Of a stretch of 51,358 bases of DNA, positions 27,303 to 35,052 are shown one piece after another; position 1 is the first letter of the stretch, and every line of letters begins with the position of its first letter. This stretch comes from Pseudomonadota bacterium. GTDB taxonomy: Bacteria; Pseudomonadota; Alphaproteobacteria; Rhizobiales; Devosiaceae. Both the position numbers and the translations under genes were made by a program. The notes below the pieces were generated by a model. It was not told the origin of the DNA, made no database searches, and worked only from the letters and a program-made list of their open reading frames with translations. Location: positions 1-51,358 of the forward strand of contig JAEYTY010000160.1 in NCBI GenBank assembly GCA_023433775.1. The letters run 5' to 3'.

Positions 27303-28712
27303 TCAGGCGGAGTAGTACATCTCGTACTCGACCGGATGCGGAGTGTGCTCGAACTTGATCACTTCCTGCATCTTGAGTTCGATATAGGCATCGATGAAAT
27401 CGTCATCCATAACGCCGCCGACCTTGAGGAAGTCGCGGCCCTTGTCGAGGTGCTCGAGAGCTTCGCGCAGCGAGGCCGAGACGGTCGGGATTTCCTTGAG
27501 CTCTTCCTTGGGAAGCTCGTAGAGATCCTTGTCCATCGGATCGCCGGGGTGGATCTTGTTCTTGATGCCGTCGAGACCGGCCATCAGCAGCGCGGTGAAG
27601 GCCAGGTACGGGTTTGCCAGCGGATCGGGGAAGCGCACTTCCACGCGCTTGGCCTTCGGCGACTGGCCGAAGGGAATACGGCAGGAAGCCGAACGGTTAC
27701 GGGCCGAATAGGCCAGCAGCACCGGAGCTTCAAAGCCGGGCACCAGACGCTTGTAGCTATTGGTGGTCGGGTTGGTGAAGGCGTTGATGGCCTTGGCGTG
27801 CTTGATGACGCCGCCGATGTAATAGAGGCATTCCATCGACAGGCCCGCATACTGGTCACCGGCGAATGGCGGCTTGCCGTCCTTCCATATCGACTGGTGG
27901 CAGTGCATACCCGAGCCATTGTCGCCATAGACGGGCTTGGGCATGAAGGTCGCGGTCTTGCCATAGGCATTGGCAACCTGCTGCACGACATATTTGTAGA
28001 TCAGCACGTCGTCCGCCGAAGCGATCATCGGCTTGAACTTGAGGCCAAGCTCATGCTGGGCGGAAGCCACTTCGTGGTGGTGCTTCTCGATGATGACGCC
28101 CATCTGGCCCATGGCTTCGAGCATTTCACCGCGGATGTCCTGCGCGCTGTCAAGCGGCGGAACCGGGAAATAGCCCTTCTTGAGACCAATGTGGTGGCCA
28201 TTATTGCCGGACTCGTAAACCGCGTCATTGTTGGACGGCAGTTCGGTCGCGTCGATTTCAAAACCGACCTTGTAAGTGGTGTTGGAATACTTGATGTCGT
28301 CGAACAGGAAGAATTCGGGCTCGGGGCCAAACACGACCGAGTCACCAATGCCCGAGGACTTGACCAGGGCTTCAGCCTTCTTGGCGATCGAGCGCGGGTC
28401 GCGGTTATAGGGCTGGTAGGTTGCCGGTTCGAGAATGTCGCAGTTGATGGCGAGCGTCGAAGCGGCAAAGAACGGATCGATATAGGCCGAGTTCGGATCG
28501 GGCATCAGCACCATGTCCGACTCATTGATGGCCTTCCAGCCGGCAATCGAGGAGCCGTCAAACATGACGCCATCTTCGAACATGTCGGCATCAACCACCG
28601 ACACGTCCATGGTGACATGCTGCAGCTTGCCGCGCAGGTCGGTAAAGCGCACGTCGAGATACTTGATGTTCTCGTCCTTCATGCGCTGGATAATATCGGC
28701 ACCGGTCGTCAT
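27303..28712 (-). CDS. glnA: Glutamine synthetase type I
   Basis: A 469-residue GlnA-I that forms glutamine from glutamate, ammonium and ATP as a dodecamer. The signatures FDGSSIAGW (51-59), the ATP-site segment KPVYGDNGSGMHCHQS (259-274) and NRSASCRIP are present. Tyr398 in DKDLYELP corresponds to the adenylylation tyrosine (Tyr397 in E. coli), so activity is likely tuned by GlnE. It lies 53 bp downstream of glnB and is transcribed from the same sigma-54 promoter by inference. Confidence 0.97.
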   Translation of the reverse strand: MTTGADIIQRMKDENIKYLDVRFTDLRGKLQHVTMDVSVVDADMFEDGVMFDGSSIAGWKAINESDMVLMPDPNSAYIDPFFAASTLAINCDILEPATYQPYNRDPRSIAKKAEALVKSSGIGDSVVFGPEPEFFLFDDIKYSNTTYKVGFEIDATELPSNNDAVYESGNNGHHIGLKKGYFPVPPLDSAQDIRGEMLEAMGQMGVIIEKHHHEVASAQHELGLKFKPMIASADDVLIYKYVVQQVANAYGKTATFMPKPVYGDNGSGMHCHQSIWKDGKPPFAGDQYAGLSMECLYYIGGVIKHAKAINAFTNPTTNSYKRLVPGFEAPVLLAYSARNRSASCRIPFGQSPKAKRVEVRFPDPLANPYLAFTALLMAGLDGIKNKIHPGDPMDKDLYELPKEELKEIPTVSASLREALEHLDKGRDFLKVGGVMDDDFIDAYIELKMQEVIKFEHTPHPVEYEMYYSA

Positions 28713-28765
28713 TAGGTCTTCCCCTGTCTTTCGGAAACTAGTGTTGGATGGTCTGGCGAAAACGC

Positions 28766-29104
28766 TTAGAGCGCGTCGTCGCCGAATTCGCCCGTACGGA
28801 TACGGATGGCCTGCTCGATCGAGTAGACAAAAATCTTGCCGTCGCCGATGCGGCCGGTCTGGGCAGCATTGCGGATGGCTTCGATGGCCTTCTCAGCCAG
28901 ATCGTCGGGGCACACAACCTCGACTTTGACCTTGGGCAGGAAGTCCACCACATATTCGGCGCCGCGATAGAGCTCAGTGTGGCCCTTCTGGCGACCAAAA
29001 CCCTTGGCCTCAGTCACGGTGATGCCCTGCAGACCAACTTCCTGCAGTGCTTCTTTGACTTCGTCGAGCTTGAACGGCTTTACGATAGCCTCGATTTTTT
29101 TCAC
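28766..29104 (-). CDS. glnB: Nitrogen regulatory protein P-II
   Basis: A 112-residue PII signal protein that senses 2-oxoglutarate, ATP/ADP and glutamine status and controls GlnE, NtrB and others. I choose the GTG at 29104, not the upstream ATGs, for two reasons: GGAGG lies 5 bp before it, and this numbering puts the uridylylation tyrosine of the T-loop (GAEYVVDF) exactly at Tyr51 and the length at the family standard of 112. The PII signature region TGRIGDGKIFV is intact. It is the first gene of glnBA with an upstream nitrogen-responsive promoter. Confidence 0.95.
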   Translation of the reverse strand: MKKIEAIVKPFKLDEVKEALQEVGLQGITVTEAKGFGRQKGHTELYRGAEYVVDFLPKVKVEVVCPDDLAEKAIEAIRNAAQTGRIGDGKIFVYSIEQAIRIRTGEFGDDAL

Positions 29105-29145
29105 TTGTGCCTCCATGGCCATTTTGGCGGTTACCCGCTAGGCGT

Positions 29146-29162
29146 ATGCATGGCCTGTGCCA
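29146..29162 (-). promoter_or_regulatory. Sigma-54 (RpoN) promoter of glnBA
   Basis: On the minus strand TGGCACAGGCCATGCAT matches the -24/-12 consensus TGGCAC-N5-TTGCW with one mismatch, and the invariant GG and GC are exactly 10 bp apart. The predicted start of transcription is about 12 bp downstream, some 30 bp before the glnB GTG. NtrC-controlled sigma-54 promoters ahead of glnB are known in rhizobia. Confidence 0.82.
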
Positions 29163-29242
29163 GCCGCGGCCATCGCCAAAAATGCCTTGCAGGACATGGA
29201 CTTGCCACGACCATCACCTGCGTCCGCGCAATCAGAAATTCG

Positions 29243-29254
29243 TGCAATGGCGCA
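29243..29254. promoter_or_regulatory. Second, imperfect NtrC-like site
   Basis: TGCAATGGCGCA keeps the TGC...GCA outer bases of an NtrC site, with a shorter spacer, 14 bp from the perfect palindrome toward glnB. Tandem NtrC sites are usual at such promoters, but this one is weak. Confidence 0.4.
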
Positions 29255-29267
29255 TTTATAGCCAACT

Positions 29268-29284
29268 TGCACAATTATTGTGCA
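29268..29284. promoter_or_regulatory. NtrC-like binding site upstream of glnB
   Basis: TGCACAATTATTGTGCA is a perfect 17-bp palindrome matching the NtrC pattern TGCAC-N7-GTGCA. It sits about 120 bp upstream of the sigma-54 promoter on the glnB side, the classical distance for an enhancer-type site. Confidence 0.75.
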
Positions 29285-29484
29285 TTATCACGCCTCTCGA
29301 TTGATGCGTCTCATCACGAATGAACAAAATGACGCCACTCGAGAGCGCGGACTTGTGTTTCCTGCCTTGGGCGGAAGGCCTGATCCAAAAGGCTTCTTCA
29401 TTCCCGCCAAATCGCCAAGCTAGGCTTTGACTGCCTTTCAGTCTTGATATAGATGCAACCCCAACCCGGCCAACGGGGACCCTT

Positions 29485-29569
29485 GCGGGTGTGGCGGAAC
29501 TGGTAGACGCACTGGATTTAGGTTCCAGCGCCGCAAGGCGTGGAGGTTCGAGTCCTCTCACCCGCACCA
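29485..29569 (+). tRNA. tRNA-Leu (TAG)
   Basis: An 85-nt class II tRNA. The acceptor GCGGGTG pairs with CACCCGC, the anticodon stem-loop CTGGA-TTTAGGT-TCCAG carries TAG, a variable arm follows (GCCGCAAGGC), then T-loop GTTCGAG and encoded CCA. It is 49 bp upstream of tig. Confidence 0.97.
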
Positions 29570-29618
29570 TTTGTGGCCCCGGCCCAATCAGATCGAACAA
29601 TAACGGGAATAGACCCCC

Positions 29619-30998
29619 ATGCAGGTTACTGAAACCCTCAATGAAGGCCTGAAGCGCAAGCTGAGCGTGACCATTCCGGCCGCCGACCTCAATACGCGCC
29701 TCGACGCCAAGCTCGACGAGCTCAAGGGCCAGGCGAGTATCAAGGGCTTCCGTCCCGGCAAGGTGCCGCTGGCCCACATCCGGAAGGTCTATGGCCGCTC
29801 CGCCATGTCCGAAGTCATGACCGATGCGATAAACTCGACCGTGTCCGACACGCTCGATGGCCGCAAGGAACGCGCTGCGACCCAGCCAAAAGTCGATCTG
29901 CCGCAGGACCAGGCCGTGATCAACGAAGTGCTGGACGGCAAGGCCGATCTCGCATTCGAAGTTGAATATGAAATTCTGCCGGCTGTGACGCTCAAGGACC
30001 TCAAGGGCCTCAAGCTCACCCGCCCGGTTGTCGATGTCACCGAAGAAGAAGTCGATGCTGAAGTAAAGCGCGTCTTCGCCCAGAACCGTGGCTATACCGA
30101 CAAGGGCGATGGCGCCGTTGTCGAAAATGGCGACCGTCTCGGTCTTTCTTTCGTTGGCAAGATCGGTGGCAAGGAATTCGATGGCGGCAAGTCCGACCAT
30201 GCGCACCTGACCGTTGGTTCGGGTGAATTCATCCCCGGCTTCGAAGAGCAGCTGATCGGGATGAAGAAGGGCGAGACCGGCGAGGTCAAGGTCACCTTCC
30301 CCAAGGATTACCAGAACGAAGAACTGGCCGGTAAGAAGGCCACTTTCGAAGTCACCATTCTGCATGTCGATGGCCCGAACCAGGGTGAACTCGACGATGA
30401 ATTCGCCAAGAACCTTGGCCTCGACAGCCTTGCGGCACTCCGCGATGTCGTGAAGAAGCAGATGGAAGAGGCTCTGGCCTCCATGGGCCGCCAGCACGTC
30501 AAGCGCCAGATCCTTGACGCTCTGGATGAAGGCCACAAATTCGACGTCCCCAGCCAGCTGGTCGAAGCCGAATTTGCCACCATCTGGCAGCGCGTTCAGC
30601 ACGAAGTGCAGAGCCATGGCCGCTCCTTCGAAGATGAAGGCACGACCGAAGAAGAAGCCAAGGCACAGTACGAAAAGATCGCCGAGCGCCGCGTGCGCCT
30701 TGGCCTCGTTGTCGCTGAAATCGGCAACCAGAACGAAGTGCAGGTCACCGACGAAGAGCACCAGCAGGCCCTGATCGCCGAGGTTCGCCGCTTCCCGGGC
30801 CAGGAACAGCAGGTCTATGACTATTACCGTCAGAACGCTCAGGCGCTCGCCGGTCTGCGCGCCCCGATCTTTGAAAACAAGGTCGTTGACCACATTTCGG
30901 GTCTGGCCGACATCACCGACAAGAAGATGAGCCGCGAGGAACTCGCCAAGCTGATCCAGGCCGATGAAGACAACGTTCCCGAGGAACATCACCACTGA
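29619..30998 (+). CDS. tig: Trigger factor
   Basis: A 459-residue ribosome-bound chaperone and prolyl isomerase. The N-terminal ribosome-binding domain has the signature KGFRPGKVPL (about 45-54). The FKBP-type PPIase domain spans ~160-245 (GDRLGLSFVGKIGG, GSGEFIPGFEEQLIGMKKGE). The helical substrate-binding C-domain follows and ends EEHHH. It is led by tRNA-Leu and closed by a strong terminator. In many alphaproteobacteria tig is near clpP, clpX and lon; here that cluster is absent. Confidence 0.97.
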   Translation: MQVTETLNEGLKRKLSVTIPAADLNTRLDAKLDELKGQASIKGFRPGKVPLAHIRKVYGRSAMSEVMTDAINSTVSDTLDGRKERAATQPKVDLPQDQAVINEVLDGKADLAFEVEYEILPAVTLKDLKGLKLTRPVVDVTEEEVDAEVKRVFAQNRGYTDKGDGAVVENGDRLGLSFVGKIGGKEFDGGKSDHAHLTVGSGEFIPGFEEQLIGMKKGETGEVKVTFPKDYQNEELAGKKATFEVTILHVDGPNQGELDDEFAKNLGLDSLAALRDVVKKQMEEALASMGRQHVKRQILDALDEGHKFDVPSQLVEAEFATIWQRVQHEVQSHGRSFEDEGTTEEEAKAQYEKIAERRVRLGLVVAEIGNQNEVQVTDEEHQQALIAEVRRFPGQEQQVYDYYRQNAQALAGLRAPIFENKVVDHISGLADITDKKMSREELAKLIQADEDNVPEEHHH

Positions 30999-31023
30999 TT
31001 TGGTGGTTCGGATCTGAAAATTG

Positions 31024-31049
31024 AAAGGCCGCCTCCGGGCGGCCTTTTT
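31024..31049 (+). terminator. Rho-independent terminator of tig
   Basis: AAAGGCCGCC-TCCG-GGCGGCCTTTTT forms a stem of 7 GC pairs extended by A-T pairs and followed by a T-run, 26 bp after the tig stop. Confidence 0.93.
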
Positions 31050-31201
31050 GCTGTCATTCAGCCGTCACACGGCGCCGACAAATTTGCTTTCCAGATGCAC
31101 TCAAAAGCCTATTTTTCACGGAAATTTTGACGCGCATTAACCAGCAGTTATTTCTGCTGCCTATAGCATGTCGCTCGCGCTCTATGCGTTGGAAATTTTG
31201 C

Positions 31202-32407
31202 ATGTCGGGTCAGATCTTTATCTCCTTAATGAACCCGGCGATCTGCTTCTTTTTTGCCGGCATTTTCGCCGTACTTTGGCGCCGTATGCCCCATGAGTCG
31301 CACCTGCTGCCGCTCTGGGTGGCGTTCATCTATCTTGGTATCGGTTTTGTCACCCAGGACTTTCGAATCCTCACGCCCGAGGGCGGCATAAATTATGCCG
31401 GCAATGCGCTGATCATGTCTGCCGTTGCCCTGGCCTGCGTCAGCGTTATCGTCCGTGCCAAGGCACCTGTGCCGGTGGCCGCCTTCGCGGCAGTCTTTGC
31501 TGCCAGCGCAGCGCTTTTCCTCTTTGCCTCCTGGTTCTATCCATCCCTGCTCATAAGGATCATCGCCGTGAGTGGCGGCTTTGTCGGCTTCGCCGGCATT
31601 ACCCTGCGCCTGATCCTGGCTTCAGGCATCAGCAGGCACGTGGACAGAATGCTGGCCGTGGGCGTCTCCCTCGCCATTGTCGTCGCCATCATCAGGCCCG
31701 CTCTTGTCCTGCAGGGTATGCTGGACATCAATCCTGAAGGCGATTTCCGTCAGTCCGCCTATTGGGAAACCGTCCGCGCTTTCACGCCGCTCATGTCCAT
31801 TTTGGTGGCAGCCCTGTTTCTCTGGGGCGTCATTGCCGACATTGTCGAGCGAATGCGAACCGAGGCCGGCACCGATTTTCTCACCGGGCTCCTCAACCGG
31901 CGCGGTTTCGAACAGTCCGCCAATCTTGCTCTCGAAGCCCCCAAATTGCCCGATGCAAGTCCCGCCCTTCTCCTGGCCGACATCGATGACTTCAAGAAGA
32001 TCAACGACGCCTTTGGCCATACCGTCGGTGACAAGGTGATTGCCTCTGTTGGCCAGGCACTCAGCAGCGCCGGTCAGACCACCATTGCCGGTCGCATCGG
32101 TGGCGAGGAATTCGCTCTCTTCTATGGCTCTGCGACGCGCGAGCAATTGCGCACCCGCGCCGACAATATCCAACGCGAAATCGCCCGATGCCGGATGGAA
32201 GGCCTGCCCTCCGATTACCCGCTGACGGTCAGCATCGGCCTCCATTTCCGTGACAAGGCCGAAACCCTGACGGACATGCTGTCCGGCGCCGACCGCGCCC
32301 TCTATCGCGCCAAGCGCGAGGGCAAGAACCGGGCAGTCCTGAGCCCTGCCCTGCGCCATGCCGAACCGGCCCCGCGCCGGGCCATGCAGCGGAGCCGTTT
32401 GGCCTGA
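31202..32407 (+). CDS. Membrane-anchored GGDEF protein (diguanylate cyclase)
   Basis: A 401-residue protein in the form I prefer. The first ~215 residues hold about six hydrophobic helices (a MASE-like sensor region I cannot name). The GGDEF domain follows, with DIDDFKKINDAFGHTVGD and the active-site variant GGEEF at about 300-304. The inhibitory I-site RxxD is absent (GQTT at that position), so product feedback is not expected. The start is uncertain: MSGQIFISLMNP at 31202 resembles relatives, but no good ribosome site precedes it and the frame is open to an ATG-equivalent at 31127. It makes c-di-GMP by inference. It ends 6 bp from the convergent ABC-F gene. Confidence 0.85.
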   Translation: MSGQIFISLMNPAICFFFAGIFAVLWRRMPHESHLLPLWVAFIYLGIGFVTQDFRILTPEGGINYAGNALIMSAVALACVSVIVRAKAPVPVAAFAAVFAASAALFLFASWFYPSLLIRIIAVSGGFVGFAGITLRLILASGISRHVDRMLAVGVSLAIVVAIIRPALVLQGMLDINPEGDFRQSAYWETVRAFTPLMSILVAALFLWGVIADIVERMRTEAGTDFLTGLLNRRGFEQSANLALEAPKLPDASPALLLADIDDFKKINDAFGHTVGDKVIASVGQALSSAGQTTIAGRIGGEEFALFYGSATREQLRTRADNIQREIARCRMEGLPSDYPLTVSIGLHFRDKAETLTDMLSGADRALYRAKREGKNRAVLSPALRHAEPAPRRAMQRSRLA

Positions 32408-32413
32408 TCGCCC

Positions 32414-33928
32414 CTAACCCTCAGCCATGGACGCGAGGAACGGGTCAGGATCGTCAATCTCGACCAGTCTCTTTCCCTCGATAGCCAGAAATCGCGTTCC
32501 GACGGCCTTGAGAAACGCCCGGTCATGCGTGACCAGAATACAGGTCGCGCCCTGCTCGTTGATGTCGTCCTCAAGCTGTTCCTGCCCCGGAATATCGAGG
32601 TGGTTGGTCGGCTCATCGAGCAGGTAGAAATTCGGTCGCGCCAGCCGCAAAGCCAGCAGAGCAACCCGTGCCCTTTGGCCCAGCGATAGCGTGCGGATCG
32701 GCCTGGTCTGCCGATCCGGCGCAAAACCGGCTCCCGCAAGCAGCGCAATAGTCCGCCGGTCGCCCTCGTCGAACCGGTGCAACAGGTAATCAAGGGGTGA
32801 CGGGTCAAGCGGCAACCAGCCCAGAGCCTGGTCCATATAGCCCGGCGTCAATTGCGGGCTGATTCGCAGGCCAGCTGGCGAATTGCCTGCCAGCGCCTCG
32901 GTGACCACGCGCATGAACTGCGATTTTCCGGCGCCATTCCGGCCCAACAGCACGATCCTGTCGCCCTGAAAGATGTGCAGCTTGGGAATGGAAAACAGCG
33001 GCCGCCCATCCGGCGTGGCGATGGCGATGCCTTCAAACGCCATCATCACCCGCGCATCCGCGCCGCTATTGCCCAGCTTGACGAGGCCGGTACGATCTTT
33101 GTGCACCGCCTGCACCTGATCCTCGATCTTGGCCGCCCGGTCCCGCAATTGCTTGGACTTAACGGTAAGCAGATCGCTACCGGAATTGATCCCGATATTT
33201 GTGAGCTTGGCCGCCTGCTTGCGCAATTGCGTGGCTTCCTTCAGCTCCCGCTGGCGCTGTACTTCGCTCGCCGCATCCACCTCCTCCAGCGCCGCCCGGG
33301 CACGCGAATAGGGCAGCGGGAAATAAGGATGCTCGCTGGGCCGCAGAAACAGCGTGCGATTGGTCGTTGCATCGAGAAAGGCCCGGTCATGGCTCGCGAT
33401 CACCACCGGCAATCCCTTCGCCGCATATCCCAGCCACTGCTCCAGCATGAAGATGCGCCCCAGATCGAGGTGATTGGTCGGCTCGTCCAGCAACAGCGCG
33501 TCCGGTTCGCCAACCCAGCATCGCGCCAGCAGCGCCATGCGCTGCCACCCGCCACTCAGCTCGGCCAGCTTCTGCCCGCGCATCTCCTCTGGAACAGCGA
33601 ATTCCTCCAGCACCATATCGACGCGCCAGCCCTCGCTGTCCCGCATGGCCGGATCGAGCCCGCCGGCAACGAAGTCGCTCAGCGTCAGCGCCAGGCCGTC
33701 CTCTGGCACTTCCTGCGGCACATAGCCGACCTTGAGCCCGCGCGAACGGGTAACCTCCCCTTCGGAGAGTTCCGCCAGCCCCGCCATGGCACGCAACAAG
33801 GTGGATTTACCCCGCCCATTGGGCGCGACAAGCCCGACGCAGTCACCATCGCCGATGACAAGATTGAGATTGGAAAAGAGAAGTTCGCCCGCCCGGTGGC
33901 CGGCATTGCGGAGGCTGATCGTGCCCAT
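32414..33928 (-). CDS. ABC-F family ATP-binding protein
   Basis: A 504-residue protein with two ABC domains and no membrane segment, so it is not a transporter. Domain 1 has Walker A APNGRGKST (35-43) and signature LSGGWQ; domain 2 has GRNGAGKSQ and signature LSLGQRAR. Both have LLDEPTNHLD. The linker between them is a charged helix pair (about 205-290). ABC-F proteins act on the ribosome (EttA, Uup, YheS types) or protect it from antibiotics; this one is shorter than YheS and I cannot place its subclass. A housekeeping translation role is more likely than resistance, but the sequence alone does not settle it. Confidence 0.88.
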   Translation of the reverse strand: MGTISLRNAGHRAGELLFSNLNLVIGDGDCVGLVAPNGRGKSTLLRAMAGLAELSEGEVTRSRGLKVGYVPQEVPEDGLALTLSDFVAGGLDPAMRDSEGWRVDMVLEEFAVPEEMRGQKLAELSGGWQRMALLARCWVGEPDALLLDEPTNHLDLGRIFMLEQWLGYAAKGLPVVIASHDRAFLDATTNRTLFLRPSEHPYFPLPYSRARAALEEVDAASEVQRQRELKEATQLRKQAAKLTNIGINSGSDLLTVKSKQLRDRAAKIEDQVQAVHKDRTGLVKLGNSGADARVMMAFEGIAIATPDGRPLFSIPKLHIFQGDRIVLLGRNGAGKSQFMRVVTEALAGNSPAGLRISPQLTPGYMDQALGWLPLDPSPLDYLLHRFDEGDRRTIALLAGAGFAPDRQTRPIRTLSLGQRARVALLALRLARPNFYLLDEPTNHLDIPGQEQLEDDINEQGATCILVTHDRAFLKAVGTRFLAIEGKRLVEIDDPDPFLASMAEG

Positions 33929-34520
33929 GTCTTTAACTCACTGGATCGGCGCCGCTATCCGCGCGTGCGCCATTGCCATCAAACCAGCATTCCCGGTGAA
34001 AACCAGGATGCCATGACGGGCAAACCAGATGGAACATGAACGATAAAAGCGTCCGGACCGCCCTGGTCAGCCCTGCAGCTTAAGCCACAGGGCACAGACG
34101 GGACCACGCTGACGGTGCGTATAGACGATAACCATGCAGCCCTCCCATCAAAGCGAGGGCAGACCTCTGCTCTCCAGATACCGCACGAAACTACGCTTAC
34201 GGCCAGAGCCGCGCAAGTCTGTCAGACGATATAAAACAGGAAGCTCACCGCCAGCACAGTGCTGAAACGGGGAAGGCGGAGATTGGCCAGCCGGTACGCA
34301 ATACCTGAAAATCCGGCATACGGCCAATAACCGAGGCGTGTCGGGCCGAGCCCAACCGGGCACATTGAAGAACGAGGTTGAACGGCTCGCATACGGCAAC
34401 TCCAGACAAAAACCGTATGGCCCATGTCTATCAGGACGCACTTAAGAAAGTGCTTTCAAGTTGCAAACGAGCGGTAAATTCAGCGACTTATCTTGGGACG
34501 CAATTTGATCCGATTTGAAC
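33929..34520. other. Gene-poor region
   Basis: About 590 bp between the ABC-F gene and a small exported protein gene. No ORF longer than ~100 codons looks coding; 34222-34425 (minus, 67 codons) lacks family features and codon pattern. One 22-codon ORF with a strong ribosome site (34067-34135) is listed separately. The GC content is lower around 34190-34450. I see no tRNA or clear terminator. Confidence 0.5.
34067..34135 (-). CDS. Candidate 22-residue small protein
   Basis: The ORF reads MVIVYTHRQRGPVCALWLKL and ends in QG, with a strong ribosome site GGGAGGG 6 bp before its ATG. Two basic residues and a short hydrophobic stretch are seen. No family is known to me. It stands alone in a gene-poor region; it could be a real small protein, a leader peptide or chance. 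Confidence 0.25.
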   Translation of the reverse strand: MVIVYTHRQRGPVCALWLKLQG

Positions 34521-34850
34521 TCACCGCGCCGGGCGCAACTGGCTCGCGCCCTTGATCCGATCGCGGCAGAAGTCGAATTCCAGGAGATATACCCAGCCGT
34601 CCCGCGTCGCGCGCACCTGGATGCGCTGCTCATGCGGCACATTGAGATAGATATTGGTATAGCCGCGCGCCGCGATCGCCTCGCGGATCTGCCGGTCGGT
34701 CATGCAGATCGCCCGTGGCGGAAAGAAATCGCTCCGCTCGTCGCCGAAGTGAAAACCAAAACTGAAATTCTGCGCCTGCGCCGGCACGCTCGCGCCCAGC
34801 ATGACGATTGCCGCCAATCCCAAGATCCAGCGTCTGGTTGCCTTTGCCAT
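34521..34850 (-). CDS. Small exported protein of unknown function
   Basis: A 109-residue protein with a Sec signal peptide (about 1-26, ending VPAQAQ). The mature part is ~83 residues with two cysteines (in RAICMTDRQIREAIAARGY and EFDFCRDRI) that could form a disulfide. The pattern of a short helix, then strands ending in a WVYLLEFD edge, recalls PepSY-like small domains of rhizobial exported proteins, but I cannot assign a family. It is divergent from parE (about 200 bp). Confidence 0.75.
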   Translation of the reverse strand: MAKATRRWILGLAAIVMLGASVPAQAQNFSFGFHFGDERSDFFPPRAICMTDRQIREAIAARGYTNIYLNVPHEQRIQVRATRDGWVYLLEFDFCRDRIKGASQLRPAR

Positions 34851-35052
34851 CTGACTTGCCTCCGAACAAAACGCCCCGCGTCTTGATAACGCCGCAGCCC
34901 TGAACCAGATGCAACAGGGTATTCATCCCCCGTTCATATTCCCGGCACCGCCCCTGCCCTGTGGAATTTTCGCCCGCGCCAAAACCCAAAGCCCGCTTGC
35001 GATATGCTATCAGGCGGACTTGCCCGATTCGGGCGCAACCAATGGAATTTGC

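Larger units (their letters stand above)
29123..29484. other. Upstream regulatory region of glnB
   Basis: About 360 bp without a gene, between glnB and tRNA-Leu (divergent). It carries a sigma-54 promoter at 29146-29162 and NtrC-like sites around 29243-29284. The part from 29300 to 29484 shows nothing specific and should hold the tRNA-Leu promoter. Confidence 0.75.

Noticed and set aside
29256..30995. A 579-codon open frame on the minus strand opposite tig
   Set aside because: Trigger factor is certain on the plus strand, flanked by a tRNA and a terminator. The opposite frame has no family features.
34222..34425. A 67-codon minus-strand ORF in the gene-poor region
   Set aside because: No ribosome site, no recognisable domain and an unusual residue mix rich in Arg, Pro, Ser and Cys. 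It may be chance.
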